Shown: piece by piece, positions 9,521 to 17,258 of the stretch | Position numbering within the stretch: the stretch's first letter is position 1 | Layout of the letters: each line of letters opens with the position of its first letter | Assembly: GCA_022819905.1 (NCBI GenBank) | Contig: JAJEGJ010000105.1 | Location: 1 to 35,875, forward strand | Direction: 5' to 3' | DNA from: Alphaproteobacteria bacterium | GTDB taxonomy: Bacteria > Pseudomonadota > Alphaproteobacteria > TMED109 | DNA: 35,875 nucleotides | The notes under the pieces: generated by a model | Database searches by the model: none | What the model saw: only the letters and a program-made list of their open reading frames with translations | Told to the model about the DNA's origin: nothing | Made by a program: the position numbers and the translations under genes

Positions 9521-9553
9521 GGAGCGCCTGGGGTTCGGTTCCCGGCACGCTCC
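9521..9553 (+). terminator. hairpin after the flavoprotein/dehydrogenase pair
   Basis: GGAGCG (9521-9526) pairs with CGCTCC (9548-9553), and a weaker inner pairing of GGGG with CCCG is possible in the loop. It lies 10 bases after the stop of the dehydrogenase. No U-run follows, so terminator function is tentative. Confidence 0.4.
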
Positions 9554-9910
9554 TCACCGCCGTGCGAGACGAGTTTTCTTACCCAACGGCTCGGCGACGC
9601 GCGCTCCAGCTGTATCCGCCGTCGCGAACACCTGCCGCCTGAGGTCCGGCGGCAGTTGCCCGAATCTGCCTTGAGCCTGTAAATCGGGACCGACAGGGCC
9701 CCGAGGAAGCGTCCCTCGAGCCGGCAGCGCCTTGTTCACGCGGGATTGACGGCACCGACCCGATCATCGCCATTTCTGTGCCATCGGCTGCCGATTCTTG
9801 GAAGCTCCCGCAGGTGTCGGCATTATGGGGTGCGGGATTGCTCTGCAATTCAAGACGGCCCGGACGGGTCGGTATTGACCGACCGTGCAGCGGCCGGGGA
9901 GCGAAGCATC
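9554..9910. other. intergenic region before the Asp-box protein
   Basis: About 360 bases without a supported gene. A forward frame extends upstream from the beta-propeller gene to 9746, but the added N-terminus has no conserved look and the better ribosome-binding site is next to 9911. I see no clear promoter. Confidence 0.4.
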
Positions 9911-10897
9911 ATGGAAGTTTGCGCAGGAACCAGCGAAGGCGTCTTTATCGTGGCGGAGGGGGCTGCCAAGCAGGTGCTTCGGAGCCGCGACGTCCGCGAA
10001 CTCGTTCGGATCGACGAATCATGCTTTGCCGGTACGGACGACGGCCTGTACGTGTCGGGCGATTCCGGTCGGACGTGGGCACCGTCGGGCCTCCAGGGCA
10101 GGGAGGTGTGGCAGGTCCGCACCGACGGTAGCGGGACATTCTACGCGGGGACGGCACCCACCGGGCTGTTCCGGAGCGACGATCACGGGGCCACCTGGAC
10201 GGAGGTCGTGGGCCTCGCGCAATTGGCAGATTCAGGGGGATGGCAGATTCCCCTGAAGCCACCGGTCGCGGCGCGAGCGCGCGCTCTGGTGGTTGACGGC
10301 GCGCGCATCAGGGTCGGCGTCGAAGTGGGCGGCCTCGCCCTGTCCGAGGATGCAGGCGAGACCTGGTCCGCAGTGCTGCCCGCCGACAACCCGGACCTGC
10401 ACATGCTGTTCGCGCACCCGGCGGAGCCGGACACCCTGTACGCATCCACCGGATATGGGCGCCTGGACGGGGTAGCGGAGATGGTGGAAGGCAATGCCGG
10501 GGTATTTCGATCCGACGATGGCGGCCGCACCTGGACCTACGCGTGGAAGGGCATCACGCCCCGTTACTCCCGGCCGATGTGCATCGATCATCGCGCGCCG
10601 TACGGGCTGACCGTCGCGAGCGCGCCCTCAGCATTTTCGAACTGTCGCGAGGAAAACGGTGCGCAGGCCATGCTGTTCCGGTCCGAGGACGGCGGCGAGT
10701 CGTGGCGTTCACTGTGCGACGAGGCCCATTCCCCGAGCGCCGCCAACTTTCATGGTTTGACGGTGGACCCGGAGACGCCGGGAGGCGTGCTGGTCGGCAC
10801 GGATACGGGGGAGGTATGGCGCGTCAGCGACAGGGCCGGGTGGGAGTTGCGCGGCGAGGGCATGCCGACCGTGCTTTCGCTTGCGGCGACGGCCTGA
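9911..10897 (+). CDS. Asp-box (BNR) repeat beta-propeller protein
   Basis: 328 residues from ATG 9911, chosen over an upstream extension because GGGGAG lies about 10 bases before it. Five Asp-box motifs (S-x-D-x-G-x-T-W type) are visible: SGDSGRTW, SDDHGATW, SEDAGETW, SDDGGRTW and SEDGGESW. These mark the beta-hairpin turns of a sialidase/VPS10/photosystem-stability-factor-like beta-propeller. There is no signal peptide and no catalytic sialidase residue set that I can identify, so glycosidase activity should not be assumed. Such cytoplasmic exo-alpha-sialidase-like proteins are common and mostly uncharacterised. It lies 400 bases after the TcuA-like pair on the same strand and is probably a separate transcription unit. 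Confidence 0.7.
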   Translation: MEVCAGTSEGVFIVAEGAAKQVLRSRDVRELVRIDESCFAGTDDGLYVSGDSGRTWAPSGLQGREVWQVRTDGSGTFYAGTAPTGLFRSDDHGATWTEVVGLAQLADSGGWQIPLKPPVAARARALVVDGARIRVGVEVGGLALSEDAGETWSAVLPADNPDLHMLFAHPAEPDTLYASTGYGRLDGVAEMVEGNAGVFRSDDGGRTWTYAWKGITPRYSRPMCIDHRAPYGLTVASAPSAFSNCREENGAQAMLFRSEDGGESWRSLCDEAHSPSAANFHGLTVDPETPGGVLVGTDTGEVWRVSDRAGWELRGEGMPTVLSLAATA

Positions 10898-11091
10898 CAG
10901 TTGTCCTGACTTGGCAAGAACGGAATTGCACGTGAACACAAAAGTTTCGCAATTGTCGGGAAGTTGCTCGGTCATTGCGCGGGTATAGGCGACCGCTCTA
11001 GGGCGACCCGGTTGGTGCTCCATTCGGAAGGCTATGACCCGTATGACCGAGAGCAACGACGAAAAGTGGCTCCCAAGGCGTAGCGCGTTGC

Positions 11092-11436
11092 TCACGATGT
11101 GAAGGGGAGATTGGTCCGCAATTCGTCGCCAGCCTCGCGGAGCGCTCTCACCACGGCCTCGGGGTCCTGGTCGGTGACGGTCAGGAGTACGCGGGCCGCC
11201 TCGTCGGGAACGCGGCGTCCTCGCTCCCACCTCTGAAGAACTCGCACATCGAGACCGAATCAGTCTGCGAAATTCTGCCTACTCAGCCCGAACCGCTTGC
11301 GGAGGGTGACAATCTGGCTTGCCGCCGGATCATCGACGACCCGACAGGGCAACTCCGTGTGGCCACGGACGTGGTCGAGAACCTCGCCAAGCGCCGTTTC
11401 GATGTCCCGTCCGAGCTCGGTGCGCTCCATGCTCAT
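11092..11436 (-). pseudogene. HigA-like XRE-family antitoxin/regulator with an internal stop
   Basis: Read on the minus strand from ATG 11436, the frame gives an N-terminal helical part (MSMERTELGRDIETALGEVL), then a helix-turn-helix region LRKRFGLSRQNFAD, a TGA at 11262-11260, and continuing homology [18 protein letters not shown], ending at TGA 11094-11092. The sequence on both sides belongs to one HTH: the HigA/YiaG-type motif normally runs LS-x-x-x-FA-x-x-FG without a break, so TGA most likely replaces CGA (Arg) by one substitution. An intact protein would be about 114 residues. HigA-type antitoxins normally follow a RelE-like HigB toxin, but no such frame is found upstream (11440-11700). 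The gene is therefore an orphan as well as broken. Its probable operators lie at 11714-11779. Confidence 0.7.
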
Positions 11437-11713
11437 CGTCCAGTTGTTCTCTACTGCAGCGGCTTCTCGATCTTGATCGTCCGACGACCCCACTGACCAA
11501 GGCATTCCCGAGGCAGGCGGTATTTCGTCGAGCGGCAGGAAACCGCGCGCCATTGTGTTCCGGTAACAGGCCAGCATGCGGGCGATCAAGCGGAGCCGCC
11601 CAGCAATTGTGGTTCCGGGTAGTCCAACGTCGCGGGCAACACCGGCCGCTGCACCAATCCGTACATATATCCAACTTCGTTGGTCATGAGGTTTTTTGGT
11701 CGTGAATCATAGT
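11437..11713. other. region upstream of the broken regulator
   Basis: The minus-strand frame of the regulator stays open to about 11589, but the extra N-terminus (MIARMLACYRNT onward) is not recognisable. A short minus-strand frame begins MTNEVGYMYGLVQRP and stops within about 35 codons. No RelE/HigB-like toxin can be read in any frame. Confidence 0.4.
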
Positions 11714-11735
11714 CCATATATTTGGAGGTATATGG
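11714..11735. promoter_or_regulatory. palindromic operator-like site 1
   Basis: CCATATA (11714-11720) and TATATGG (11729-11735) are perfect inverted 7-bp arms separated by 8 bases. The site lies in an AT-rich island between the minus-strand XRE-type gene and the plus-strand hydrolase, where an autoregulatory HTH protein would bind. Operator function is inferred from symmetry and position. Confidence 0.45.
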
Positions 11736-11756
11736 TTTCGCAAATGAGTCATGCAC

Positions 11757-11779
11757 CAAATAAGGTATTCATTTATTTG
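11757..11779. promoter_or_regulatory. palindromic operator-like site 2
   Basis: CAAATAA (11757-11763) and TTATTTG (11773-11779) are perfect inverted 7-bp arms with a 9-base spacer, 21 bases beyond site 1. The half-site sequence differs from site 1, so the two may bind different proteins or one may be a chance feature of the AT-rich tract. Confidence 0.4.
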
Positions 11780-11997
11780 AAAGTTCTCGCTATCGTCGTT
11801 AGGTCGTAGCAACCCACCATTCACGGAGGGCCCTGGTGCGTACGTCGACGGAATTGGTTCGCTGTGTGGCTTTGGCCAATTTCGTCGAATCATCGACAAC
11901 TGCGGCAGTCGCGACGACTACTGCCACGGAAGTCTCGGCCAACTACTGCCCGAACAAAAGCGCACTTTTCTGAGCTCGAGTCGCCGACGGTACGCCG

Positions 11998-13287
11998 ATG
12001 TCGATACTACGGATCTCCTGGCTGCCCGACGGCTTGTACGCGCCAGATCCGGTAGGCAACCTCACGGTCACCAAGCCTTATGACAGACGTAGCCGGAAAG
12101 GGCGGATGGAACATTTTCCGGCGTCGTCGTCGCTGAGCCCCAGGCTGGTCAAGCAGAATGCCGCCCTGGCCCACTACGTGGCTTCGGTGCTGAAGACAGA
12201 AGCGCGCGAGCTACCGGAGGGTGCTTCCGCCAACGCACCCATCTCGATCTTCGTTCATGGCTTCCAGTTCGATCCGACCACGCAGGTATTCGACAGGCCG
12301 CACCATCCCGAGGGCGACAACCCGCACAGTCGCCTATACCACTGGAAACGGTTCCCTGAGCCCACGGAAATTCGTGCCCATTCCACGAGCTGGCCGCTGG
12401 GCTTCGGCTATCGCGAAAAGGATCAAGGCGGGAACGGTCTTTGCGTCGGATTCGCCTGGTTCTCAAGTCCCGATTTTTTCGGCTCCATCTTCGACCATGG
12501 CCGGAACTTCTACGCGCGTGCCTATGACCTCGCCGACGAAGCGGCACTGCACCTGATCGCGGTGATCGAAGTCCTGGCCAGGGCGCTTCCATCCCATCCG
12601 ATCAACCTGATATGCCACTCACTCGGCAGCAGGGTGGTCATTCGTGCGATCGCCAAGATGGCCAAGGACTCCGCCTTGGACGATCCGGTGCCCGGCGACC
12701 AGGATCTCACCAAGCCGGATCCCGAGTACCGTCCCCGTCGACCCGACCTGCTTCAGCGGCTCAACAAGATTCTCCTTCTTGCCGGCGCGGAAAAGGTCAT
12801 GGAAGCGCAACTGATGATGGGGCGCCTCAATAGCTACGACAGTTCGGCTCACCAACCACATTTCTACAATTTCGTGAGTCGCGAAAACGACGTCCTCGAC
12901 AAGCTGGGTGAGAATTTCTCCCCCGATGCGCCTGGCTCAAAGCAGGTCATTGGCCACAACGGCCTCGAGATGATCGATCCGAGATGGGTCGACATCCAGC
13001 TCGACGACCCTGACACTGCGGCCTATTTCGCCGAGCATGGAAAGGTATTTGATCCCCAGAGCAAGCAACTGATTCCGATGCAACTGAACGGAGACAGAAA
13101 GGGTGTGTTCGCGATCGCCGATCACTGGATTCACTACACGTGGCGGCACAACATGGCCCTGTATCGGCAAATCATCCGCGAAGAGACTTCAGAATGGGCA
13201 CTCGCGGAACTGAAGCACGCGTGCTGGGCGGGAAGCGACAAGTTCTTCGATCAACACAAGCTCCTGCGTCGGAATTCGGCCGACTGA
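11998..13287 (+). CDS. uncharacterised alpha/beta-hydrolase-fold protein
   Basis: 429 residues. I do not recognise a named family, but the alpha/beta-hydrolase fold is supported. IFVHGFQ (residues 84-90) fits the strand-turn carrying the oxyanion hole, and LICHSLGSRV (204-213) is the nucleophile elbow with S208 in a C-H-S-L-G variant of G-x-S-x-G. A later aspartate (ENDVLD, about 290-295) and a histidine-rich region (ADHWIHYTWRHN) could supply the remaining catalytic residues. There is no signal peptide or transmembrane segment, so it is cytoplasmic. The start is uncertain: ATG 11998 has no good ribosome-binding site, whereas ATG 12106 follows GGAAAGGGCGG. Lipase or esterase activity is inference. 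It stands alone on the plus strand beyond an AT-rich regulatory island and a dead XRE regulator, in an accessory region. Confidence 0.65.
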   Translation: MSILRISWLPDGLYAPDPVGNLTVTKPYDRRSRKGRMEHFPASSSLSPRLVKQNAALAHYVASVLKTEARELPEGASANAPISIFVHGFQFDPTTQVFDRPHHPEGDNPHSRLYHWKRFPEPTEIRAHSTSWPLGFGYREKDQGGNGLCVGFAWFSSPDFFGSIFDHGRNFYARAYDLADEAALHLIAVIEVLARALPSHPINLICHSLGSRVVIRAIAKMAKDSALDDPVPGDQDLTKPDPEYRPRRPDLLQRLNKILLLAGAEKVMEAQLMMGRLNSYDSSAHQPHFYNFVSRENDVLDKLGENFSPDAPGSKQVIGHNGLEMIDPRWVDIQLDDPDTAAYFAEHGKVFDPQSKQLIPMQLNGDRKGVFAIADHWIHYTWRHNMALYRQIIREETSEWALAELKHACWAGSDKFFDQHKLLRRNSAD

Positions 13288-13567
13288 CCCAGTTGGCGCC
13301 TTGGCGCACAAACGGGTTCGGACATGCTTGGCCCGCTCGTTTTGCCTGGCAGATTGACCGAAGTGCGGAGTGCACTCAGAGATCACTGCTCTGCGGGTGA
13401 CAGAGCTGGTCAGAAGCCAAGTTCGCTGCGTGAACCGAGGCCCACGAGATCAAGAAGCCTTGTATCGGGCTTGCGGTCGTGGACGGACCCTCCAAGCAGG
13501 GTCAGGTTGACTCGCCGGCACTCTCCTGCCATGTCATCGGCAATATTCTTCGAAATATGACGACAAC

Positions 13568-14749
13568 ATGGCTGAAATGAACTTTCCCCGACTGACCCGG
13601 CTGCCCAAGCAGAGCTTTTTTCTCCTTGGCGTTCGCGGGGTGGGCAAGAGCACCTGGGCACGGCTGCAGTTTCCCGACGCCTTGCACATCGATCTCCTCA
13701 ACGAGGCTCGCTACCAGGACTATCTCGCTGATCCGTCCCTCTTCGCGGCGGATCTCCAGCCGGCGCCGCCGGGCAGTTGGGTGGTGGTCGACGAGATCCA
13801 GCGCCTTCCAAACCTTCTCAACGAAGTGCACCGGCACATTGAGGATCGGCGTCTCAATTTCGCCCTGCTCGGATCGAGTGCGAGAAAGCTCAAGGCAGCC
13901 AGCGTCAACCTGCTCGCCGGCCGCGCGCTGCACAAGGCCATGCACCCCCTGACCCCGGTCGAGCTCGGCGACGATTTCAATCTCGATACCGCCCTCGATA
14001 CGGGAACCATCCCGCTGGTCTGGGTTGCGGGCGAGCGGCGCCCGGTACTCGAGAACTATGTCAGGCTCTATCTGCGCGAGGAGGTCCGGGCCGAAGGGCT
14101 GGTCCGAAACCTCCCTGGATTTGCGCGGTTCCTGCCGGTCGCCGCCCTCTACCACGGCCAGGTCGTCAACACTGCCGGCATCGCCCGTGACTGCGGCGTC
14201 GCGCGCACCACGGTGCAAGGCTATCTGGATATTCTCGAGGACACGCTGCTTGCCGTTCGCCTCCCCGCCTTCCAGCCGCGGCTCCGGGTACGCGAGCGCC
14301 GCCATCCCAAGCTCTACTGGGTCGACCCCGGCGTGGTCCGTGCCGTGAAGAAGCTGCACGGGCCGATCGCGCCGGAGGAGCGCGGCGCGCTCCTGGAAGG
14401 CTGGGTCCTGCACCTCCTGCGTGCGCACGGTGAGGAGAATGAGCTGTTCGATGAGCTCCGCTATTGGGCGCCACACCCTGCGAACTTGACGGAAGTCGAC
14501 TTCCTGCTCCGCCGGGGCAATGAGCTGGCGGCGATCGAGGTCAAGTCCCAGCCCCGCTACCACACCGGAATGCTGCCGGGACTGCGCGCGATCGGGGAAC
14601 TCCCGGGACTGGTGCGGCGGGTGCTGGTTTACGGTGGCAGGCGGTCGTTTCGGACCGAGGACGGTATCGACGTGTGGTCGGTCGCGAGACTGCAACACGT
14701 ACTGGCCGGAAACTGCCTGTGGCCCGGAGACACCCAGCTAGGCGCCTAG
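13568..14749 (+). CDS. AAA-type ATPase with C-terminal DUF4143
   Basis: 393 residues, the usual size for the ATP-binding AAA_14/DUF4143 family. Walker A is GVRGVGKST (residues 21-29), Walker B is VVVDEIQ (72-78), and a sensor-like segment LLGSSARKL follows at about 103-111. The C-terminal half carries the DUF4143 region with TEVDFLLRRGNELAAIEVKS, which has the E/D-x-K pattern of a PD-(D/E)XK nuclease-like fold. These proteins are widespread in bacteria and archaea and are often found near toxin-antitoxin genes; their cellular role is not established. ATG 13568 is used, with ATG 13577 as an alternative; neither has a strong ribosome-binding site. It converges with the hipBA operon. Confidence 0.8.
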   Translation: MAEMNFPRLTRLPKQSFFLLGVRGVGKSTWARLQFPDALHIDLLNEARYQDYLADPSLFAADLQPAPPGSWVVVDEIQRLPNLLNEVHRHIEDRRLNFALLGSSARKLKAASVNLLAGRALHKAMHPLTPVELGDDFNLDTALDTGTIPLVWVAGERRPVLENYVRLYLREEVRAEGLVRNLPGFARFLPVAALYHGQVVNTAGIARDCGVARTTVQGYLDILEDTLLAVRLPAFQPRLRVRERRHPKLYWVDPGVVRAVKKLHGPIAPEERGALLEGWVLHLLRAHGEENELFDELRYWAPHPANLTEVDFLLRRGNELAAIEVKSQPRYHTGMLPGLRAIGELPGLVRRVLVYGGRRSFRTEDGIDVWSVARLQHVLAGNCLWPGDTQLGA

Positions 14750-14750
14750 C
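14737..14750. repeat. 14-bp perfect palindrome over the ATPase stop codon
   Basis: GCTAGGCGCCTAGC is its own reverse complement and includes the TAG stop of the AAA/DUF4143 gene. It could be a short terminator stem or a protein-binding site. With no loop and no U-run, it is better as a DNA site than as an RNA hairpin. Confidence 0.4.
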
Positions 14751-15299
14751 CACGGTCAGCTGGGCGCCAGTCTCATCCCAGGCGACACCCGGCGTGAGCG
14801 CGGATCGCATTGGGAGAGAACTCGAGCATCGACGGCTGAAGCTTCCAGGTCGCCCACAGTACGACCCCGACAGACCCCGTCGCGAGGTCGCGGTGATGAC
14901 GGACGAGAGGCGGTGGGCCGCAGGGGATCTTCCGGGATGGGCGGACGTAGCAATCGCAAACACACGGCCGTAGCGCCGGTGGGTTGGGGCCGCAGACGCC
15001 AAAAGCCCTGAGCAAATCCGCCAGTATCGCCGGGTCACATCTTCCACAAACAGCGGAGGTTGCACCGGTTCAGATCAAATTTGTCAGAACATGTCGGTTT
15101 CGGTGGCCGAGCACGCCCGAAGCCAGAGGCACGGTAGCCCAGCCCGTAGATGCCCCGTGTGTGCCTGAGGTAGCCGGGGTTCGCTACCGGGCTCCACGGC
15201 CGCTCGGAAGCTGATCGAGATCGTGTTGTTCGCGTCGACCGTCGTCGGTGCCCACTAGATGCCAGGAACGGCGGAGGCGCCGCCACGGGAGAGTTTCCG
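14751..15299. other. convergent intergenic region with no assigned gene
   Basis: Lies between the 3' ends of the ATPase gene (plus) and hipA (minus). Short minus-strand frames such as one reading NPGYLRHTRGIYGLGYRA (about 15120-15180) look weakly protein-like, but I cannot match them to a family. They may be remnants. No RNA gene or repeat was seen. Confidence 0.4.
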
Positions 15300-16580
15300 T
15301 CACCGCAGGCCCTCCGCCCTGCCTTCGAAGACGAAGTCATTGAGGAAGATGCGTTCGCCGAACAGGTTGCGCTCGACGTCCGTCAATGTGGCTTCCTCGC
15401 AGATCTCGTTCCATCCGTCCCGGATGGTGGCGATCTGCCGGGCGATGATGTCCTTTGCCGCGTTCTCGCTGAGCTGGAAATTGGGCGCGGCCGCAAGGCA
15501 GGTCGCGAGCGTGCTCGCGCGGTTGTCTCCGACGATCAGCATCGCCTGGCTGGCCACATCGCCGGTACGGCTTTGCGGGCAGATGTCGTAGGCAGGAGTC
15601 AGCGTCAGGTGTTCGCCGTCCCAGAAGCCCGCATGGTTGCGGGCGTGATCGTCGGTGTTGCCGCACAGGACGTTGAACACGAGGCGACCGTACAGCTCGT
15701 GCAACGTCGCCTTCGGCGAGATGAAGCGGTGCCGGATGATTTCCGCGAGGTCTTCATAGCTGGCGTAACGCGCCATCATTTCATCGAGACCGAACAGCGT
15801 CAGCGCCGAGACCATTGCCCGGCGCGTCCAGCCGTCGTTCGTCTTGGCACGGTCGAATCGCTCGACCAGCAGCACGTCCTTGCCGGCGGCATGGGCGAGA
15901 CGCACGGGGGCGACGTCGAGCCCTGCCCTGGCCGCAAGGCGCATGGCGACAAATTCCGCCTTTACGACGTTGGAGGTGTCGGTCAAAGACGAGAATTTGG
16001 CGATCATCTTGGTGTCGCCGTCCTGGATCATCGCCTTCGGGCGTGCGCCGCCGAGCGACGTGCCGTGGAACAGCGCCAGATCGAGTTCGGGCGACAGCGG
16101 CGCGCCCTGCTCGACCTTCTCGGCGGCGCTCAGCAGCTCTTCGAGCGTCGCGGCTTGCACGGCGCGCGGTACGTACTCGGAAGGCGAGTGCTGGAAGTCA
16201 AGGGCACCGACGCGGTCGGAGCCGGACGCCAGCAGATAGGTGAGCTCGTCGAGCGCAGCGATATCGACATCCTTGCCCTTGCGTCCGAAGGTTCGGTTCA
16301 GGATGACGCGCCGGCCCCAAGCGTCGGGCGCGGCGTCGCGCAGACATGCGGCCATGCCCAGCCCGGCTTCCGGCGCAATGGCCCCGCTCCGCGACGGCAG
16401 TTCCGGCTCGTAGATCGGGATGCCGTCGTTTCGGTCCAGATAGCTCTGACCGTAGTTGAAGATCAGCCGGTCGCCGTCCCGCGCGATGCGACCGGCGACG
16501 ACCGGGACCGTCGCACCCGGCAGCCATATCCAGACATAGGCCTCCTCCGGTGCGTTCGTGTCGGGTTGATCAGAAGTCAT
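15300..16580 (-). CDS. hipA: HipA-type serine/threonine kinase toxin
   Basis: 426 residues, typical for HipA. HipA of E. coli phosphorylates glutamyl-tRNA synthetase and induces growth arrest and persistence; other HipA-family kinases hit different targets, so the exact substrate here is unknown. An N-terminal HipA_N-like domain (about 10-120) precedes the kinase core. GTSLGGARPKAMI (173-185) corresponds to the glycine/serine ATP-site loop, MIAKF (192-196) carries the ATP lysine, GNTDDHARNH (307-316) is the catalytic loop with the conserved Asp and Asn, and TPAYDICP (328-335) holds the metal-binding Asp. All kinase motifs are intact, so it should be active. It overlaps the end of hipB by 11 bases and follows it on the minus strand, the normal antitoxin-first order. 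Confidence 0.9.
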   Translation of the reverse strand: MTSDQPDTNAPEEAYVWIWLPGATVPVVAGRIARDGDRLIFNYGQSYLDRNDGIPIYEPELPSRSGAIAPEAGLGMAACLRDAAPDAWGRRVILNRTFGRKGKDVDIAALDELTYLLASGSDRVGALDFQHSPSEYVPRAVQAATLEELLSAAEKVEQGAPLSPELDLALFHGTSLGGARPKAMIQDGDTKMIAKFSSLTDTSNVVKAEFVAMRLAARAGLDVAPVRLAHAAGKDVLLVERFDRAKTNDGWTRRAMVSALTLFGLDEMMARYASYEDLAEIIRHRFISPKATLHELYGRLVFNVLCGNTDDHARNHAGFWDGEHLTLTPAYDICPQSRTGDVASQAMLIVGDNRASTLATCLAAAPNFQLSENAAKDIIARQIATIRDGWNEICEEATLTDVERNLFGERIFLNDFVFEGRAEGLR

Positions 16581-16908
16581 CTTTCACCTTGGTCGTTCCC
16601 GTGCGGGCGGATTGCGGCAGCAGCGAGAGCTTGTCGCGTTCCATCGACAGATGGCGCGTCAGCGTCGTCGGTTCAGCTTCGAACAGGCGCAGCCCGACAA
16701 TGACGGCCACCTCGAAGGCGGCACCAACGGAGGAACCCATTTCGCCTTTCTCGATGCGATGCACGAGACCGCGCGACAACCCGGCGCGTTCGGCGACATC
16801 AGCGACTGTGATGCCGCGTTCGATGCGGGCGTTACGGATCATCAGCCCGAGAAGCTCTGCGGCTTGGCGGGCATAGCGGGAATAGCTTCTGTGTGCGGGT
16901 TTCGCCAT
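16570..16908 (-). CDS. hipB: HipB-type XRE-family antitoxin
   Basis: 112 residues. Residues about 18-75 form a classic XRE helix-turn-helix: LGLMIRNARIERGITVADVA, then ERAGLSRGLVHRIEKGEMG. HipB dimers bind operators in their own promoter and hold HipA inactive. The C-terminal tail (SARTGTTKVKDDF) is a flexible extension, which in other HipB proteins is used for contact with the toxin or for degradation. The last 11 bases overlap hipA, so toxin translation is coupled to antitoxin translation. Operator-like repeats lie immediately upstream (16920-17022), supporting autoregulation. Confidence 0.88.
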   Translation of the reverse strand: MAKPAHRSYSRYARQAAELLGLMIRNARIERGITVADVAERAGLSRGLVHRIEKGEMGSSVGAAFEVAVIVGLRLFEAEPTTLTRHLSMERDKLSLLPQSARTGTTKVKDDF

Positions 16909-16919
16909 TGCTCAGGTTA

Positions 16920-17022
16920 TTCCAGAAATAGATCATAATGAGGAGGTATGCCTCATTCATGGACCATTTTAGAGAATTGCAGGCGAATTGGAAAGAGTAT
17001 GTTCCAGAAATCGATCCTGGAA
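16920..17022. repeat. direct repeat TTCCAGAAATnGATC flanking the hipB promoter
   Basis: TTCCAGAAATAGATC at 16920-16934 recurs as TTCCAGAAATCGATC at 17002-17016, 14 of 15 identical and 82 bases apart. The distal copy is extended into an inverted repeat, TTCCAG (17002-17007) with CTGGAA (17017-17022). Paired sites bracketing a hip promoter suggest cooperative binding or looping by the HipBA complex. Confidence 0.5.
16937..16957. promoter_or_regulatory. palindromic HipB operator candidate
   Basis: AATGAGG (16937-16943) and CCTCATT (16951-16957) are perfect 7-bp inverted arms with a 7-base spacer. On the minus strand TATGAT (16937-16932), a good -10 hexamer, abuts this palindrome, about 24 bases before the hipB start. 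Repressor binding would therefore occlude the promoter. Operator function is inferred. Confidence 0.55.
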
Positions 17023-17258
17023 GGAGCTAATAGTCTGCTTATAGAACAGACATGCTAGTGTAAGTCATCAGAGTGGGCTTGTGCGTGGGTTCAAGCCCCA
17101 ACGGGCTGTGCGCAAGACGACTACGAACGAGGTGCCGCTGCGTCGCTCCTATCGCCGCCGCCGGAATCGTCTCCATCGCCCCAACGATGGTGCGAAGCCG
17201 ATGCGCGGATATCCGCGCCCGTACGTAGCCCTTGAGCGGTCGGACGGATGCACATGGG
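17023..17258. other. intergenic region between the hip promoter and the SulP gene end
   Basis: No gene is supported. A small stem AGCCC / GGGCT near 17093-17105 could contribute to termination of the minus-strand SulP transcript, but it is short. Confidence 0.35.

Noticed and set aside
11260-11262. TGA in the HigA-like gene read as selenocysteine
   Set aside because: No SECIS-like context was seen, and selenocysteine within an HTH is not expected; a CGA-to-TGA substitution is simpler.
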